Made by a program: the position numbers and the translations under genes. 35,914 nt of DNA from an uncultured Ruminococcus sp. (GTDB lineage Bacteria > Bacillota > Clostridia > Oscillospirales > Ruminococcaceae): the NCBI GenBank assembly GCA_902783005.1, contig CACZPI010000120.1, positions 1 to 35,914 on the forward strand, written 5' to 3'. Below the pieces are notes generated by a model. That model saw only the letters and a list, made by a program, of their open reading frames with translations. It did not search any database and had not been told where the DNA came from. Below, piece after piece: positions 24,725 to 31,782 of this stretch. Position 1 is the stretch's first letter, and the number at the start of each line of letters is the position of its first letter.

Positions 24725-24874
24725 ATGAGAGTTAAGGTGACTTTGGCTTGCACCGAATGCAAGCAGCGTAACTACGTTACCAAGAAGAACAAGAAGAATG
24801 ATCCTGACCGGATCGAGATGAAGAAGCACTGCAAGTTCTGCAGAAAGCATACTGTGCACAAGGAAACCAAGTGA
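24725..24874 (+). CDS. rpmG: 50S ribosomal protein L33 (zinc-ribbon type)
   Basis: 49 residues, too short for many gene callers. CTEC (9-12) and CKFC (36-39) are the two zinc-binding CxxC pairs of the zinc-containing L33 paralogue. The rest is Lys/Arg-rich, as expected for an rRNA-binding protein. AGGAGG precedes the ATG at 24725. First gene of the series L33-secE-nusG-rplK-rplA, a common Firmicutes order. The presence of cysteines means its use could depend on zinc supply. Confidence 0.96.
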   Translation: MRVKVTLACTECKQRNYVTKKNKKNDPDRIEMKKHCKFCRKHTVHKETK

Positions 24875-24889
24875 TCGGAGGGCTGAAGC

Positions 24890-25249
24890 ATGGCGAAGGA
24901 TAAGAAAAAAACTTCGGATACCGCAGCAGCTTCCGAGCAGGAAGATTCCAACACCAAAAGCGCAAAGACAGATACGTCTGACGCAGACAAAAAGGCAAAA
25001 TCTGACAAGAAATCAGGTAAAAAGTCCAAGAAGGATGAAAAGCAGCTGAATTTCTTCCAGAAGATCGGCAAGTGGTTCCATGACCTCAAGATCGAGTTCA
25101 AGAATGTCACATGGCCGACCAGACAGACCGTCATCACCAATACCAGCGTCGTTCTGGCAGTCCTTGTCAGCGGCAGCATCATCATTGGCCTGATCGACTC
25201 CGGTCTGTTCAAGCTGATGCAGTTCCTGCTTTCAGCAGCCAACAATTGA
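24890..25249 (+). CDS. secE: Preprotein translocase subunit SecE
   Basis: 119 residues. Residues about 1-60 are a charged Lys/Asp/Ser tail; the conserved SecE core (about 60-119) has the amphipathic helix with KIEFKNVTWPT and one membrane helix (VVLAVLVSGSIIIGLI). SecE holds together the SecY channel. Bacterial SecE with one helix is usually 60-75 residues, so the N-terminal extension is long but of a kind seen in other Clostridia. The gene lies 15 nt after rpmG, with GGAGG before the start. Confidence 0.95.
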   Translation: MAKDKKKTSDTAAASEQEDSNTKSAKTDTSDADKKAKSDKKSGKKSKKDEKQLNFFQKIGKWFHDLKIEFKNVTWPTRQTVITNTSVVLAVLVSGSIIIGLIDSGLFKLMQFLLSAANN

Positions 25250-25309
25250 TTCGCGTCAGAAACACGACAGGCAATCAGGGAAACTGAAACCAGAACAATT
25301 ATCAGAACA

Positions 25310-25335
25310 GTTTCATTTGCACCGGCAAATGAAAC
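25310..25335 (+). other. Perfect 11-bp hairpin in the secE-nusG gap
   Basis: GTTTCATTTGC pairs with GCAAATGAAAC around ACCG. No T-run follows, so this is not a standard terminator. It ends about 20 nt before the nusG ribosome site. Confidence 0.5.
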
Positions 25336-25366
25336 CTGAAAACCTGAAAGAAAAGGAGTAAGCGAT

Positions 25367-25936
25367 ATGGCAGATGTTCATCATCCCCAGAACGAGACGG
25401 CTGCTTCGGATTCTCCGAGGTGGTATGTCATCCATACCTATTCCGGCTATGAAAACAAGGTCGAGCAGAATATCAAAAAGGTCGTTGAGAACCGCGGTCT
25501 GCAGGATCTTGTGCAGCAGGTTCTGATTCCCGTTGAAAAGGTCAAGGAGATCAACGGAAACAAGGAAAAGGTGATCGACCGCAAGATCTATCCCGGCTAT
25601 GTCCTTGTCAAGATGATCTACACCGAGGAGACCTGGGCCGTTATCCGCAGTACACGCGGCGTGACAGGCTTTGTCGGCCCTGATTCCAAGCCCACTCCCC
25701 TCTCCGACAGAGAGGTTGCTGCAATGGGCGTTGACGCACCGTCTGCCGGTGTCATTGAGGTCGGCTACAAGGAAGGCGACGATGTCCGCATCATCGCAAC
25801 CAACCTCAGCGGTATGTCCGGTAAGGTCAGCCGCATTGACGAGGCAAACGGCACGGTGGAGGTGCTGGTCGATTTCTTCGGCAGACCCACCCCGACCACA
25901 CTTGCACTCGGTCAGGTCGTCAAGCTCGACGATTGA
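25367..25936 (+). CDS. nusG: Transcription termination/antitermination factor NusG
   Basis: 189 residues, normal size. The NGN domain (about 15-120: WYVIHTYSGYENKVEQNI, then IYPGYVLVKM and TRGVTGFVG) binds RNA polymerase and affects pausing; the KOW domain (about 135-189: GDDVRIIATNLSGMSGKV) contacts Rho or ribosomal S10. AAGGAG before the ATG. It sits 117 nt after secE in the classical secE-nusG-rplK order. Residues 1-15 form a short polar extension before the NGN fold. Confidence 0.97.
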   Translation: MADVHHPQNETAASDSPRWYVIHTYSGYENKVEQNIKKVVENRGLQDLVQQVLIPVEKVKEINGNKEKVIDRKIYPGYVLVKMIYTEETWAVIRSTRGVTGFVGPDSKPTPLSDREVAAMGVDAPSAGVIEVGYKEGDDVRIIATNLSGMSGKVSRIDEANGTVEVLVDFFGRPTPTTLALGQVVKLDD

Positions 25937-26005
25937 TCCTGCATTCCGCGTGTAAGTCAGACAAGCAAGAAGCATCCGCAGCCGTTCACCGGCTTTGCGG
26001 AAACC

Positions 26006-26055
26006 GTGGGAGAGCAGTCAGGCGTTTCTCATTCCCTGCTGCCCGCCTTTACCAC
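26006..26055 (+). promoter_or_regulatory. L1-binding-site mimic in the rplK leader
   Basis: GTGGGAG (26006-26012) and ACCAC (26051-26055) pair as GTGG/CCAC, with AGCAG/CTGCT nested inside. GGUGGGAGG...UACCACC is the L1 site of 23S rRNA, and L1 represses its own mRNA through such copies. The structure ends about 5 nt before the GGAGG of rplK. Confidence 0.6.
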
Positions 26056-26075
26056 ATTTATGGAGGTGCAATATC

Positions 26076-26501
26076 ATGGCACAGAAAGTTGTAGGCTATA
26101 TCAAGCTGCAGATTCCCGCAGGTAAGGCAACACCTGCTCCGCCGGTAGGTCCGGCACTCGGTCAGCACGGTGTCAATATCGTTGCGTTCACCAAGGACTT
26201 CAACGAGAGAACCAAGAACGACATCGGCCTGATCATCCCGGTTGTCATCACCGTTTATGCTGACCGTTCCTTCACATTCATCACCAAGACTCCTCCGGCA
26301 GCAGTCCTCATCAAGAAGGCCTGCGGCATCGAGAGCGGCTCCGGTGTGCCGAACAAAACCAAGGTTGCAAAGATCACCAAGGCTCAGGTTCAGCAGATCG
26401 CAGAGACCAAGATGAAGGATCTGAATGCAGGCTCCCTCGAGACTGCTATGAGCATGATCGCTGGTACCGCTCGTTCCATGGGCGTTGTTGTAGAGGACTG
26501 A
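26076..26501 (+). CDS. rplK: 50S ribosomal protein L11
   Basis: 141 residues, exactly the usual length; ATG at 26076 after GGAGGTGC. N-terminal domain with [29 protein letters not shown] sequence, followed by the C-terminal rRNA-binding domain ([20 protein letters not shown]). L11 binds the GTPase-associated centre of 23S rRNA and is needed for the stringent response. An L1-site mimic lies in its leader and a second one precedes rplA, so both cistrons could be separately repressed by L1. Confidence 0.98.
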   Translation: MAQKVVGYIKLQIPAGKATPAPPVGPALGQHGVNIVAFTKDFNERTKNDIGLIIPVVITVYADRSFTFITKTPPAAVLIKKACGIESGSGVPNKTKVAKITKAQVQQIAETKMKDLNAGSLETAMSMIAGTARSMGVVVED

Positions 26502-26526
26502 AGCGCAAATAGTTCTCAATAAGTAC

Positions 26527-26586
26527 AGTGGGAGGAACACTTTCCGCTAACCGGATATGCGCCAGAAGCAGTCCGGTACTACCACT
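26527..26586 (+). promoter_or_regulatory. Second L1-binding-site mimic, in front of rplA
   Basis: AGTGGGAGG (26527-26535) and ACCACT (26581-26586) pair as AGTGG/CCACT. CCGGA (26551-26555) and TCCGG (26572-26576) form the inner stem. It ends 5 nt before the TAGGAGG ribosome site of rplA. Confidence 0.65.
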
Positions 26587-26604
26587 ACTATAGGAGGAAA
26601 AGAT

Positions 26605-27300
26605 ATGAAACACGGCAAGAAGTATGTTGACAGCCTCAAGACCGTCGAGGCTGGCAAGGTATATGAGTCCGCTGAGGCGCTGGATCTGGTTTGCAAGAAC
26701 GCCAAGGCAAAGTTTGATGAGACCGTTGAGGTACACATCCGCCTCGGCGTTGACTCCCGTCACGCTGACCAGCAGGTGCGTGGTGCAGTTGTACTGCCCA
26801 ACGGTACCGGTAAGAAGGTTCGCGTCTGCGTATTCTGCAAGGAGGACAAGTACGAGGCTGCTCAGGCAGCAGGTGCTGAGTTCGTCGGCGGCCAGGATCT
26901 CGTTGACAAGATCATGAAGGAAAACTGGATGGACTTCGATGTGGTGATCGCATCCCCGGACATGATGGGTCTGGTCGGCCGTCTCGGTCGTGTACTCGGC
27001 CCGCGCGGTCTGATGCCGAACCCGAAGGCCGGCACGGTTACCCCGGATGTTGCCAAGGCTGTTACTGAGGCTAAGGCTGGTAAGATCGAGTATCGTCTCG
27101 ACAAGACCAACATCATCCACTGCCCGATCGGCAAGGCTTCCTTCGGTGCTGAGAAGCTCGACCAGAACCTGTCTACCCTGCTTGAGGCTGTTGTCAAGGC
27201 AAAGCCGGCTGCAGCAAAGGGTACCTATCTGCGTTCCTGCACCGTAACCTCGACCATGGGTGTCGGCGTTCCGGTTGCTACTCAGAAGTACGGTGTCTGA
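26605..27300 (+). CDS. rplA: 50S ribosomal protein L1
   Basis: 231 residues, normal length; ATG at 26605 after AGGAGG. The L1 signature is present ([21 protein letters not shown], split here over residues about 122-142), as is the C-terminal SSLL-type region. L1 binds the mobile stalk of 23S rRNA near the E site and represses its own operon by binding mRNA copies of that site, two of which lie upstream. Usually rplJ and rplL follow in the same cluster; here a terminator and a GH26 gene on the other strand follow instead. Confidence 0.98.
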   Translation: MKHGKKYVDSLKTVEAGKVYESAEALDLVCKNAKAKFDETVEVHIRLGVDSRHADQQVRGAVVLPNGTGKKVRVCVFCKEDKYEAAQAAGAEFVGGQDLVDKIMKENWMDFDVVIASPDMMGLVGRLGRVLGPRGLMPNPKAGTVTPDVAKAVTEAKAGKIEYRLDKTNIIHCPIGKASFGAEKLDQNLSTLLEAVVKAKPAAAKGTYLRSCTVTSTMGVGVPVATQKYGV

Positions 27301-27311
27301 TTGAAACCACA

Positions 27312-27347
27312 ACATCCCATCTCCGGAAACGGGGATGGGATGTTTTT
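27312..27347 (+). terminator. Intrinsic terminator after rplA
   Basis: ACATCCCATC...CC pairs with GG...GATGGGATGT around GGAAAC, followed by TTTTTAT. Confidence 0.9.
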
Positions 27348-27359
27348 ATGCATAACCCG

Positions 27360-27399
27360 CAAAAATGCCCCTGACCAATCTCCCGATCGGTCAGGGGCA
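27360..27399 (-). terminator. Intrinsic terminator of the GH26 gene
   Basis: TGCCCCTGACC (27366-27376) pairs with GGTCAGGGGCA (27389-27399); on the minus strand TTTTTGC follows. Confidence 0.88.
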
Positions 27400-27421
27400 A
27401 GTTACATGAGAGGGGTAATGC

Positions 27422-29482
27422 TTATTCCGTGACAGGCAGCGTTACCAGGCTGACAAGGCTCTTGAGGATCAGGAGCGAATCGTCACCGGTCACCTTCGTG
27501 TCAATGTTGACATCGGCATTGGTCCTGCCGTTGTCGGTCAGCTCGACCATGCCCAGCAGATTCTTGTTGAGCTGGATGACATCAAGAAGCTCGACCTTGC
27601 CGTTTTCATCCACATCACCGTAGACAGCCACTTCCGGAGCATAGGTATCCAGAGTCTCAGCGGTAGTCTCCGTGGTCTCCGTGCTGTCCGTTGCTTCCGT
27701 CGGAACCGTCGCGCCGCTGCCGTACAGATCCTTCGGCAGCTCGTCAAGCGTGATGCACAGCTCGCTCTGGTAGGTATTGATGAGCGTATCGACATTCTGG
27801 TAATTCTCGCCGGAAATGAACTGCGGTGCACCGCTCTCGCCGTCATACCAGGTGCAGAAGTACAGCCAGTATGCCTGCTCGACCTCCATATTCTCAACGC
27901 TCGGAATGGAGTCATTCTCCGGCATGGAAACCATCTTCTTGTTGTCCACATAGCCTACCTGCGACCAGAAGACCTTGGATTCTGCATCCTCGTTCGGGCC
28001 GGAGGTCTTGCCGTCATGGCGGTTGTACTGGGTATTGTACTTATCAAAGCCGACAATATCGACATAGTCATCGCCCGTGTACCACAGCGCGGATTCATCC
28101 GACCATGCGTACAGGTTCTGCTCCCAGATCAGGTTGTGCAGGCCGTATTCATTCGTCAGCTTGTCGTAGAGGTACTTCCAGAGCTCATTGTAGACCTTGG
28201 CGCCCTCCTTCGACCACCAGAACCACGCACCGGAACCGTCGGCATTGTTGCCGGGGTTGCCTTCTGCCTCATGCAGCGGACGGAAGATGATCGGCACGCC
28301 TGCATCCTGGCAGCGTTTGAGCTCGGCGGCAACCAGACGGATGGCCTCATTGTAGAAGACATTCTCCTTGGTGCCCTCGATCATGACATTGGCGGTCACC
28401 CAGTCGGTCTGGGTGTCGTAGGTGAACTGCTGCCAGTCATCGGAGATCTTGGTGATATTGCCCTCGTCGTCGATCTCGAAATCAGCCATCTGGCGCGGTA
28501 CCGTGCAGTGCCACGACAGCGTGCAGATACCGTTCTGCTCGGTCGCCCACTTGATCATGCGGTCGGTTACACCGTCATCCCAGCAGAAGCCCGGATTGTG
28601 GGTGTTCATATCAAAGCCGCGGATCGCCGGATAATGACCGGTCGTCTCGTACAGGTAATCGCATTCCTGGTTGTAGTTATTGTAGCCGTAGCAGCGGTTC
28701 TGGGTGTTGTAGACGTAATCCTGTCCCTTTTCATCGACGCAGTGCCACGGGAACTTGTTGCCCTGCTCGTCCTCACCGTAATCGCCTTCTACGATCGTGT
28801 ACTCCTTGCCGTTCTCGTCAATGCACTTGTCCTGAGATGCATCATAGCGGATGGAGGTCTGCACGCCGTGGCCGCCGCCGTAGATCTCCTGCTGGCCGGT
28901 CAGGACATGCTTGCCGTAAACGGAATTGAGATACTTCATAAGTGCCTGTGTCTCCGGGGTAGCCTTGGGATCGCTCAGGGTGGCAGTACCCTTCAGCTCC
29001 GGGAGCACGGCCTTGGAAACAGTGATGGTGTCATAGGCGCCGTAGCCGTACTGCGGCTTGAGCACGATCTCATTCACGCCGGCCTTCATGCGGAATACAC
29101 CGAAGGTCATGTCCGTCCATTCCGGGGTGTAGGGCATATTGAAGGTATAATCAATGCCGTTGACGGAAATGGTCTGCATCCGGGAGCCGCCCTCACCGCT
29201 GAGGATCTGTGCGGCACGCACGTCGATCTGGTACATGCCCTCCTCCTCGACCTCGATCTCAAAGGAGATCGGGCTTGCAGTCAGGTAGGCAAAGCCCTCG
29301 CCGGAATAGCCCGGGAGCTGGTTCTCATAAATGGAAGTCCAGACATCCGCACCCTCGAGGGTCTCGACCTCATAGGTGCCAAGTCCGCCGGCAGCCGTTA
29401 CGGTGCCGGGCATCATGCCGATCAGGGAGCCGCAGAGAGCAGCCGCGGAAACCGCACTCAGCAAACGCTTGAAATTCTTCAT
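27422..29482 (-). CDS. Cellulosomal GH26 beta-mannanase with CBM35-like and dockerin modules
   Basis: 686 residues; AGAGGAGG before the ATG at 29482. Order: signal peptide (1-30); CBM35-like beta module (about 36-158); GH26 catalytic domain (about 160-575); Thr/Glu linker (about 592-612); type I dockerin (about 621-680). The acid/base is Glu405 in RPLHE, with the sugar-binding WFWW at 420-423; the probable nucleophile is Glu522 in SMPEND. The enzyme should hydrolyse beta-1,4-mannan or glucomannan outside the cell. The dockerin has two calcium loops, DVDENGKVELLD and DVNIDTKVTGDD, and would dock to a cohesin scaffold not present in this window. It is monocistronic between two terminators. Confidence 0.92.
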   Translation of the reverse strand: MKNFKRLLSAVSAAALCGSLIGMMPGTVTAAGGLGTYEVETLEGADVWTSIYENQLPGYSGEGFAYLTASPISFEIEVEEEGMYQIDVRAAQILSGEGGSRMQTISVNGIDYTFNMPYTPEWTDMTFGVFRMKAGVNEIVLKPQYGYGAYDTITVSKAVLPELKGTATLSDPKATPETQALMKYLNSVYGKHVLTGQQEIYGGGHGVQTSIRYDASQDKCIDENGKEYTIVEGDYGEDEQGNKFPWHCVDEKGQDYVYNTQNRCYGYNNYNQECDYLYETTGHYPAIRGFDMNTHNPGFCWDDGVTDRMIKWATEQNGICTLSWHCTVPRQMADFEIDDEGNITKISDDWQQFTYDTQTDWVTANVMIEGTKENVFYNEAIRLVAAELKRCQDAGVPIIFRPLHEAEGNPGNNADGSGAWFWWSKEGAKVYNELWKYLYDKLTNEYGLHNLIWEQNLYAWSDESALWYTGDDYVDIVGFDKYNTQYNRHDGKTSGPNEDAESKVFWSQVGYVDNKKMVSMPENDSIPSVENMEVEQAYWLYFCTWYDGESGAPQFISGENYQNVDTLINTYQSELCITLDELPKDLYGSGATVPTEATDSTETTETTAETLDTYAPEVAVYGDVDENGKVELLDVIQLNKNLLGMVELTDNGRTNADVNIDTKVTGDDSLLILKSLVSLVTLPVTE

Positions 29483-29579
29483 AATATCCTCCTCTTTCTA
29501 TCAGTGCATTTTCTGTTTTTAGCTTACTAAATGGTAATTCGTCCTCTCTATTATGCCATTTTCAGCTTACAACCTTATT

Positions 29580-29606
29580 ATAGCATATTTTAACCGCGGA
29601 TGCTAT
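29580..29606. promoter_or_regulatory. Dyad overlapping a candidate -10 of the GH26 gene
   Basis: ATAGCAT (29580-29586) and ATGCTAT (29600-29606) form a perfect 7-bp inverted repeat with 13 nt between. On the minus strand TATAAT lies at 29577-29582, but no good -35 is seen at 16-18 nt, fitting an activator-dependent or regulated promoter. Confidence 0.45.
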
Positions 29607-29662
29607 CTGCACTTTCACCAAATTATCTGAATATTTTTGGTGAATTCTTACAATCTGTTAGG

Positions 29663-29691
29663 TAAAAAACGCAGAGCTTAGCAGCTCTGCG
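29663..29691 (-). terminator. Intrinsic terminator of the slipin-like gene
   Basis: CGCAGAGCT and AGCTCTGCG pair around a 4-nt loop (29670-29691); TTTTTTACC follows on the minus strand. Confidence 0.92.
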
Positions 29692-29704
29692 CTTAAATGA
29701 AAAC

Positions 29705-30817
29705 TTAATTATCCTTGTGGCCGAGCAGATCGCGGAGCTGACCGAGCAGGTCACCGCCGGAAACGGAAAGGCTGCCGACATTCTCACAGATGCGCTCGAG
29801 GTATTCAAGCTCCTTGAGCTTGCGGAGAGTCTCGTTTTCATCGAGGAGCTTGGCGGTATTGAGCAGCGAGCGCGTGGAAGCGACCTCCTCGCGGCGCGTA
29901 ATGACATTCGCCTGCGCACGCTTCTCGGCAAGGAGAACCGTATTCATGATCTCCCGCACATCACCGGGCAGGATCACATCACGCACGCCCGCATCCGTCA
30001 CCTCAAAATGCAGCACCTCTGCACGGGGCCTGAGGAGTGCAAGCAGCCGCTCCCCGACTGTATCACGCTGGTTGAGCAGCTCGTCAAGCGTCATGCCGGA
30101 CACAAAATCCCGCACCGTAAGCTGCGCCGCCGTATAGAACTGCGCGGTGCAGTCTGTGCTTTCACGGTAAGCCGCCACAGGATCCGTGATGCGGTAGCTG
30201 CATACAAAATTCAGCCGGACACCGACACGATCCTTCGTGAGGATCTCCTGGCCGTTGAGCTGCATTTCCTGGAGGCGCGTGTCAAAGATCTTCACATCAA
30301 CATTCACGGCGCAGTTCCAGAAGAAGTACATCCCCGGTTCAAGGAGCTTCTGGAATTTGCCGTCAAACAGCAGAATGCCCTGCGCGGATTCCCCGACATT
30401 CACGCGCTTCATCACGCCCGTCCGTGCGAGCGCATCACAGATGTCAAGCGGGATCGCATCCGGCACCTCCGGGGCGGTATTCTCATAATCCTCAAAGCTG
30501 TTGGCCTCCGGAATGTTCCAGAAACGGTACACGCCGGGATTCAGGCTGCTGACAAAATGCCCGCCGACATAGCGCAGGGCAATGTGACCGTCCGGGACAT
30601 TCACCTCGGCGGTCTGGGCGGCAAAATCCGCATCCCGGCAGAAGGCCGCAAGCTGCTCGGCCGAATACTGCCGCTGCAAGGGCGCTGCCGTATTGACCTG
30701 GGTCTTCATTGCGGTGGATGCACCGAACAGAAAATGATGCCCCGGCTGCAGCATCTTCACGAAGCAGCCCTTCCTGAACAGGAAGCCGCGCTCCCCTTCC
30801 GAAACAATGAATTTCAT
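29705..30817 (-). CDS. Slipin-like SPFH-domain protein without a membrane helix
   Basis: 370 residues; ATG at 30817 after AAAGGAGG. The N-terminal 120 residues carry two repeated modules (GFLFRKGCFVKMLQPGHH, then IALRYVGGHFVSSLNPGVYRFW); a third similar unit (GILLFDGKFQKLLEPGMYFFW) begins the SPFH domain proper (about 185-320: TRLQEMQLNGQEILTKDRV, VICPG-like VILPGDVREIMNTV). The end has EKRAQANVITRREEVASTRSLLNTAKL, a strongly conserved slipin coiled coil. Unlike eukaryotic stomatins it has no obvious membrane segment, so attachment would be peripheral. Slipins form oligomers of unknown role in gut Firmicutes. The upstream 550 nt are non-coding and hairpin-rich. Confidence 0.88.
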   Translation of the reverse strand: MKFIVSEGERGFLFRKGCFVKMLQPGHHFLFGASTAMKTQVNTAAPLQRQYSAEQLAAFCRDADFAAQTAEVNVPDGHIALRYVGGHFVSSLNPGVYRFWNIPEANSFEDYENTAPEVPDAIPLDICDALARTGVMKRVNVGESAQGILLFDGKFQKLLEPGMYFFWNCAVNVDVKIFDTRLQEMQLNGQEILTKDRVGVRLNFVCSYRITDPVAAYRESTDCTAQFYTAAQLTVRDFVSGMTLDELLNQRDTVGERLLALLRPRAEVLHFEVTDAGVRDVILPGDVREIMNTVLLAEKRAQANVITRREEVASTRSLLNTAKLLDENETLRKLKELEYLERICENVGSLSVSGGDLLGQLRDLLGHKDN

Positions 30818-30889
30818 AGCGATTTCCTCCTTTGTCAATTGCCAGATATTGGCATCCTTACTCGCACTTCTATCAGAGAACAAGCTCCG

Positions 30890-31370
30890 GAATCCCTTAT
30901 CTATTATAAAGGTATAAAAGTGCATTGCTGCCGGCGCAGTACCGGCTATGAAAGCTGCCCGCAGGCAGCGGAATGATCGTTCCCGCGATCCTGACAGCGC
31001 GGCGGGCGGCAGCTGCATTCAGGCATCCGAACCGCCTTGCGGAAGCGCAAAGGCTCTGGCGCAGCGGTCGGTGTGCCGGTATCCTGCGGCCGGCAGGGCC
31101 CGTGGACTGCTCTCCCTGAGGGAGCAAGGAGACGGACAGCGGGGACTTGTTTTTGCGCGGTGCCCCCGAAGGAGCGTTCCGCAATTAATCCAGTGCAAAC
31201 CAATGCAGGCTCCCTAAGCCTCCCGGAATCGAACCGGAATAAAGAGTGTTTTTTCCTCCTGAGGGAAAATACACGTTATCTGGAGAAGCGGCGGTATACG
31301 CAAGGACGCAGAGCGCTGCGCACCCCGGTGCAGTACAGATACACACGGACAGCCGGATTCACCCAATCCT
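30890..31370 (-). ncRNA. Candidate long structured RNA or slipin 5' leader
   Basis: GC-rich stretch inside AT-rich spacer, with no ORF bearing a ribosome site. A promoter (31371-31400, minus strand) reads into it. Successive hairpins on that strand: 31355-31369 (GGATT/AATCC), 31246-31274, 31223-31237 (CCGG-TTCGATT-CCGG, like a tRNA T-arm), 31207-31221 (AGGCT/AGCCT), 31157-31182 (UUCG tetraloop), 31112-31124, 30954-30969, 30930-30946. No clear terminator follows, so it may run into the slipin gene. I do not recognise a known RNA family. Confidence 0.45.
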
Positions 31371-31400
31371 ATTGTAGCATATTTACGGGGGTATTGTCAA
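31371..31400 (-). promoter_or_regulatory. Promoter reading into the structured region
   Basis: On the minus strand TTGACA (31395-31400), 18 nt, TACAAT (31371-31376). The slipin start codon is about 550 nt downstream. A TATAAT at 30903-30908 nearer the gene lacks a good -35. Confidence 0.75.
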
Positions 31401-31685
31401 GCTGCACAAAACACGGAAAACCCCGGGGGATGATCGCTCTGCAAAGATTCTGGTAAAATGGCACAAAAAAGCAGATGTCTTCCTGTCGCAGTTGAACAAA
31501 CGGAATTTACTCTTCTGTTTTCTTTGTAACTCTTCTGTTATTTTTGAAGCGAAAAATGCCGCTTTGTTACAAAACGGAATCGGAGAAATCTTAAAATTCT
31601 TTCATTTTTTATGTGCATTCTGACATACTAACGCATATTTTCGACGTTCCTTTTTGTGGATAAAATGGAAAAGGCTTCAAAAACA
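31401..31685. other. AT-rich spacer without gene
   Basis: Runs of T and A, no ORF with a ribosome site and no strong hairpin. It separates the minus-strand promoter at 31371-31400 from the plus-strand promoter at 31686. CTCTTCTGTT occurs twice (around 31509 and 31531), purpose unknown. Confidence 0.5.
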
Positions 31686-31714
31686 TTGCCTTTTGTAGTG
31701 AAATGTGATATGAT
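31686..31714 (+). promoter_or_regulatory. Promoter of the SleB-like hydrolase gene
   Basis: TTGCCT (31686-31691), 17 nt, TATGAT (31709-31714). The leader of about 60 nt holds a small GGGG/CCCC hairpin near 31731. Confidence 0.7.
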
Positions 31715-31782
31715 AGGTTCAGTCCTGAGGGGGAAGCCCCAAAGACAAACATTATGCTGAAATGCGGAGAAAGGATGAGTTG

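Noticed and set aside
31207..31237. tRNA or tmRNA 3' end, from the T-arm-like CCGG-TTCGATT-CCGG
   Set aside because: No acceptor stem, anticodon arm or CCA can be fitted on either side, and no tmRNA tag frame is seen.
31140..31364. T-box riboswitch: GGCACCGCG flanked by GGGG/CCCC about 200 nt after a promoter
   Set aside because: The T of the essential TGGN is G here, no terminator T-run follows, no specifier stem could be identified, and no synthetase, amino-acid or transporter gene lies downstream.
31037..31456. 139-codon frame in the spacer before the SleB-like gene
   Set aside because: No ribosome site, no recognisable sequence pattern, and it crosses several hairpins and the minus-strand promoter.
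31715..31782. Riboswitch (c-di-AMP or c-di-GMP type) in the leader of the cell-wall hydrolase
   Set aside because: The leader is only about 60 nt and lacks the conserved strings of either class.
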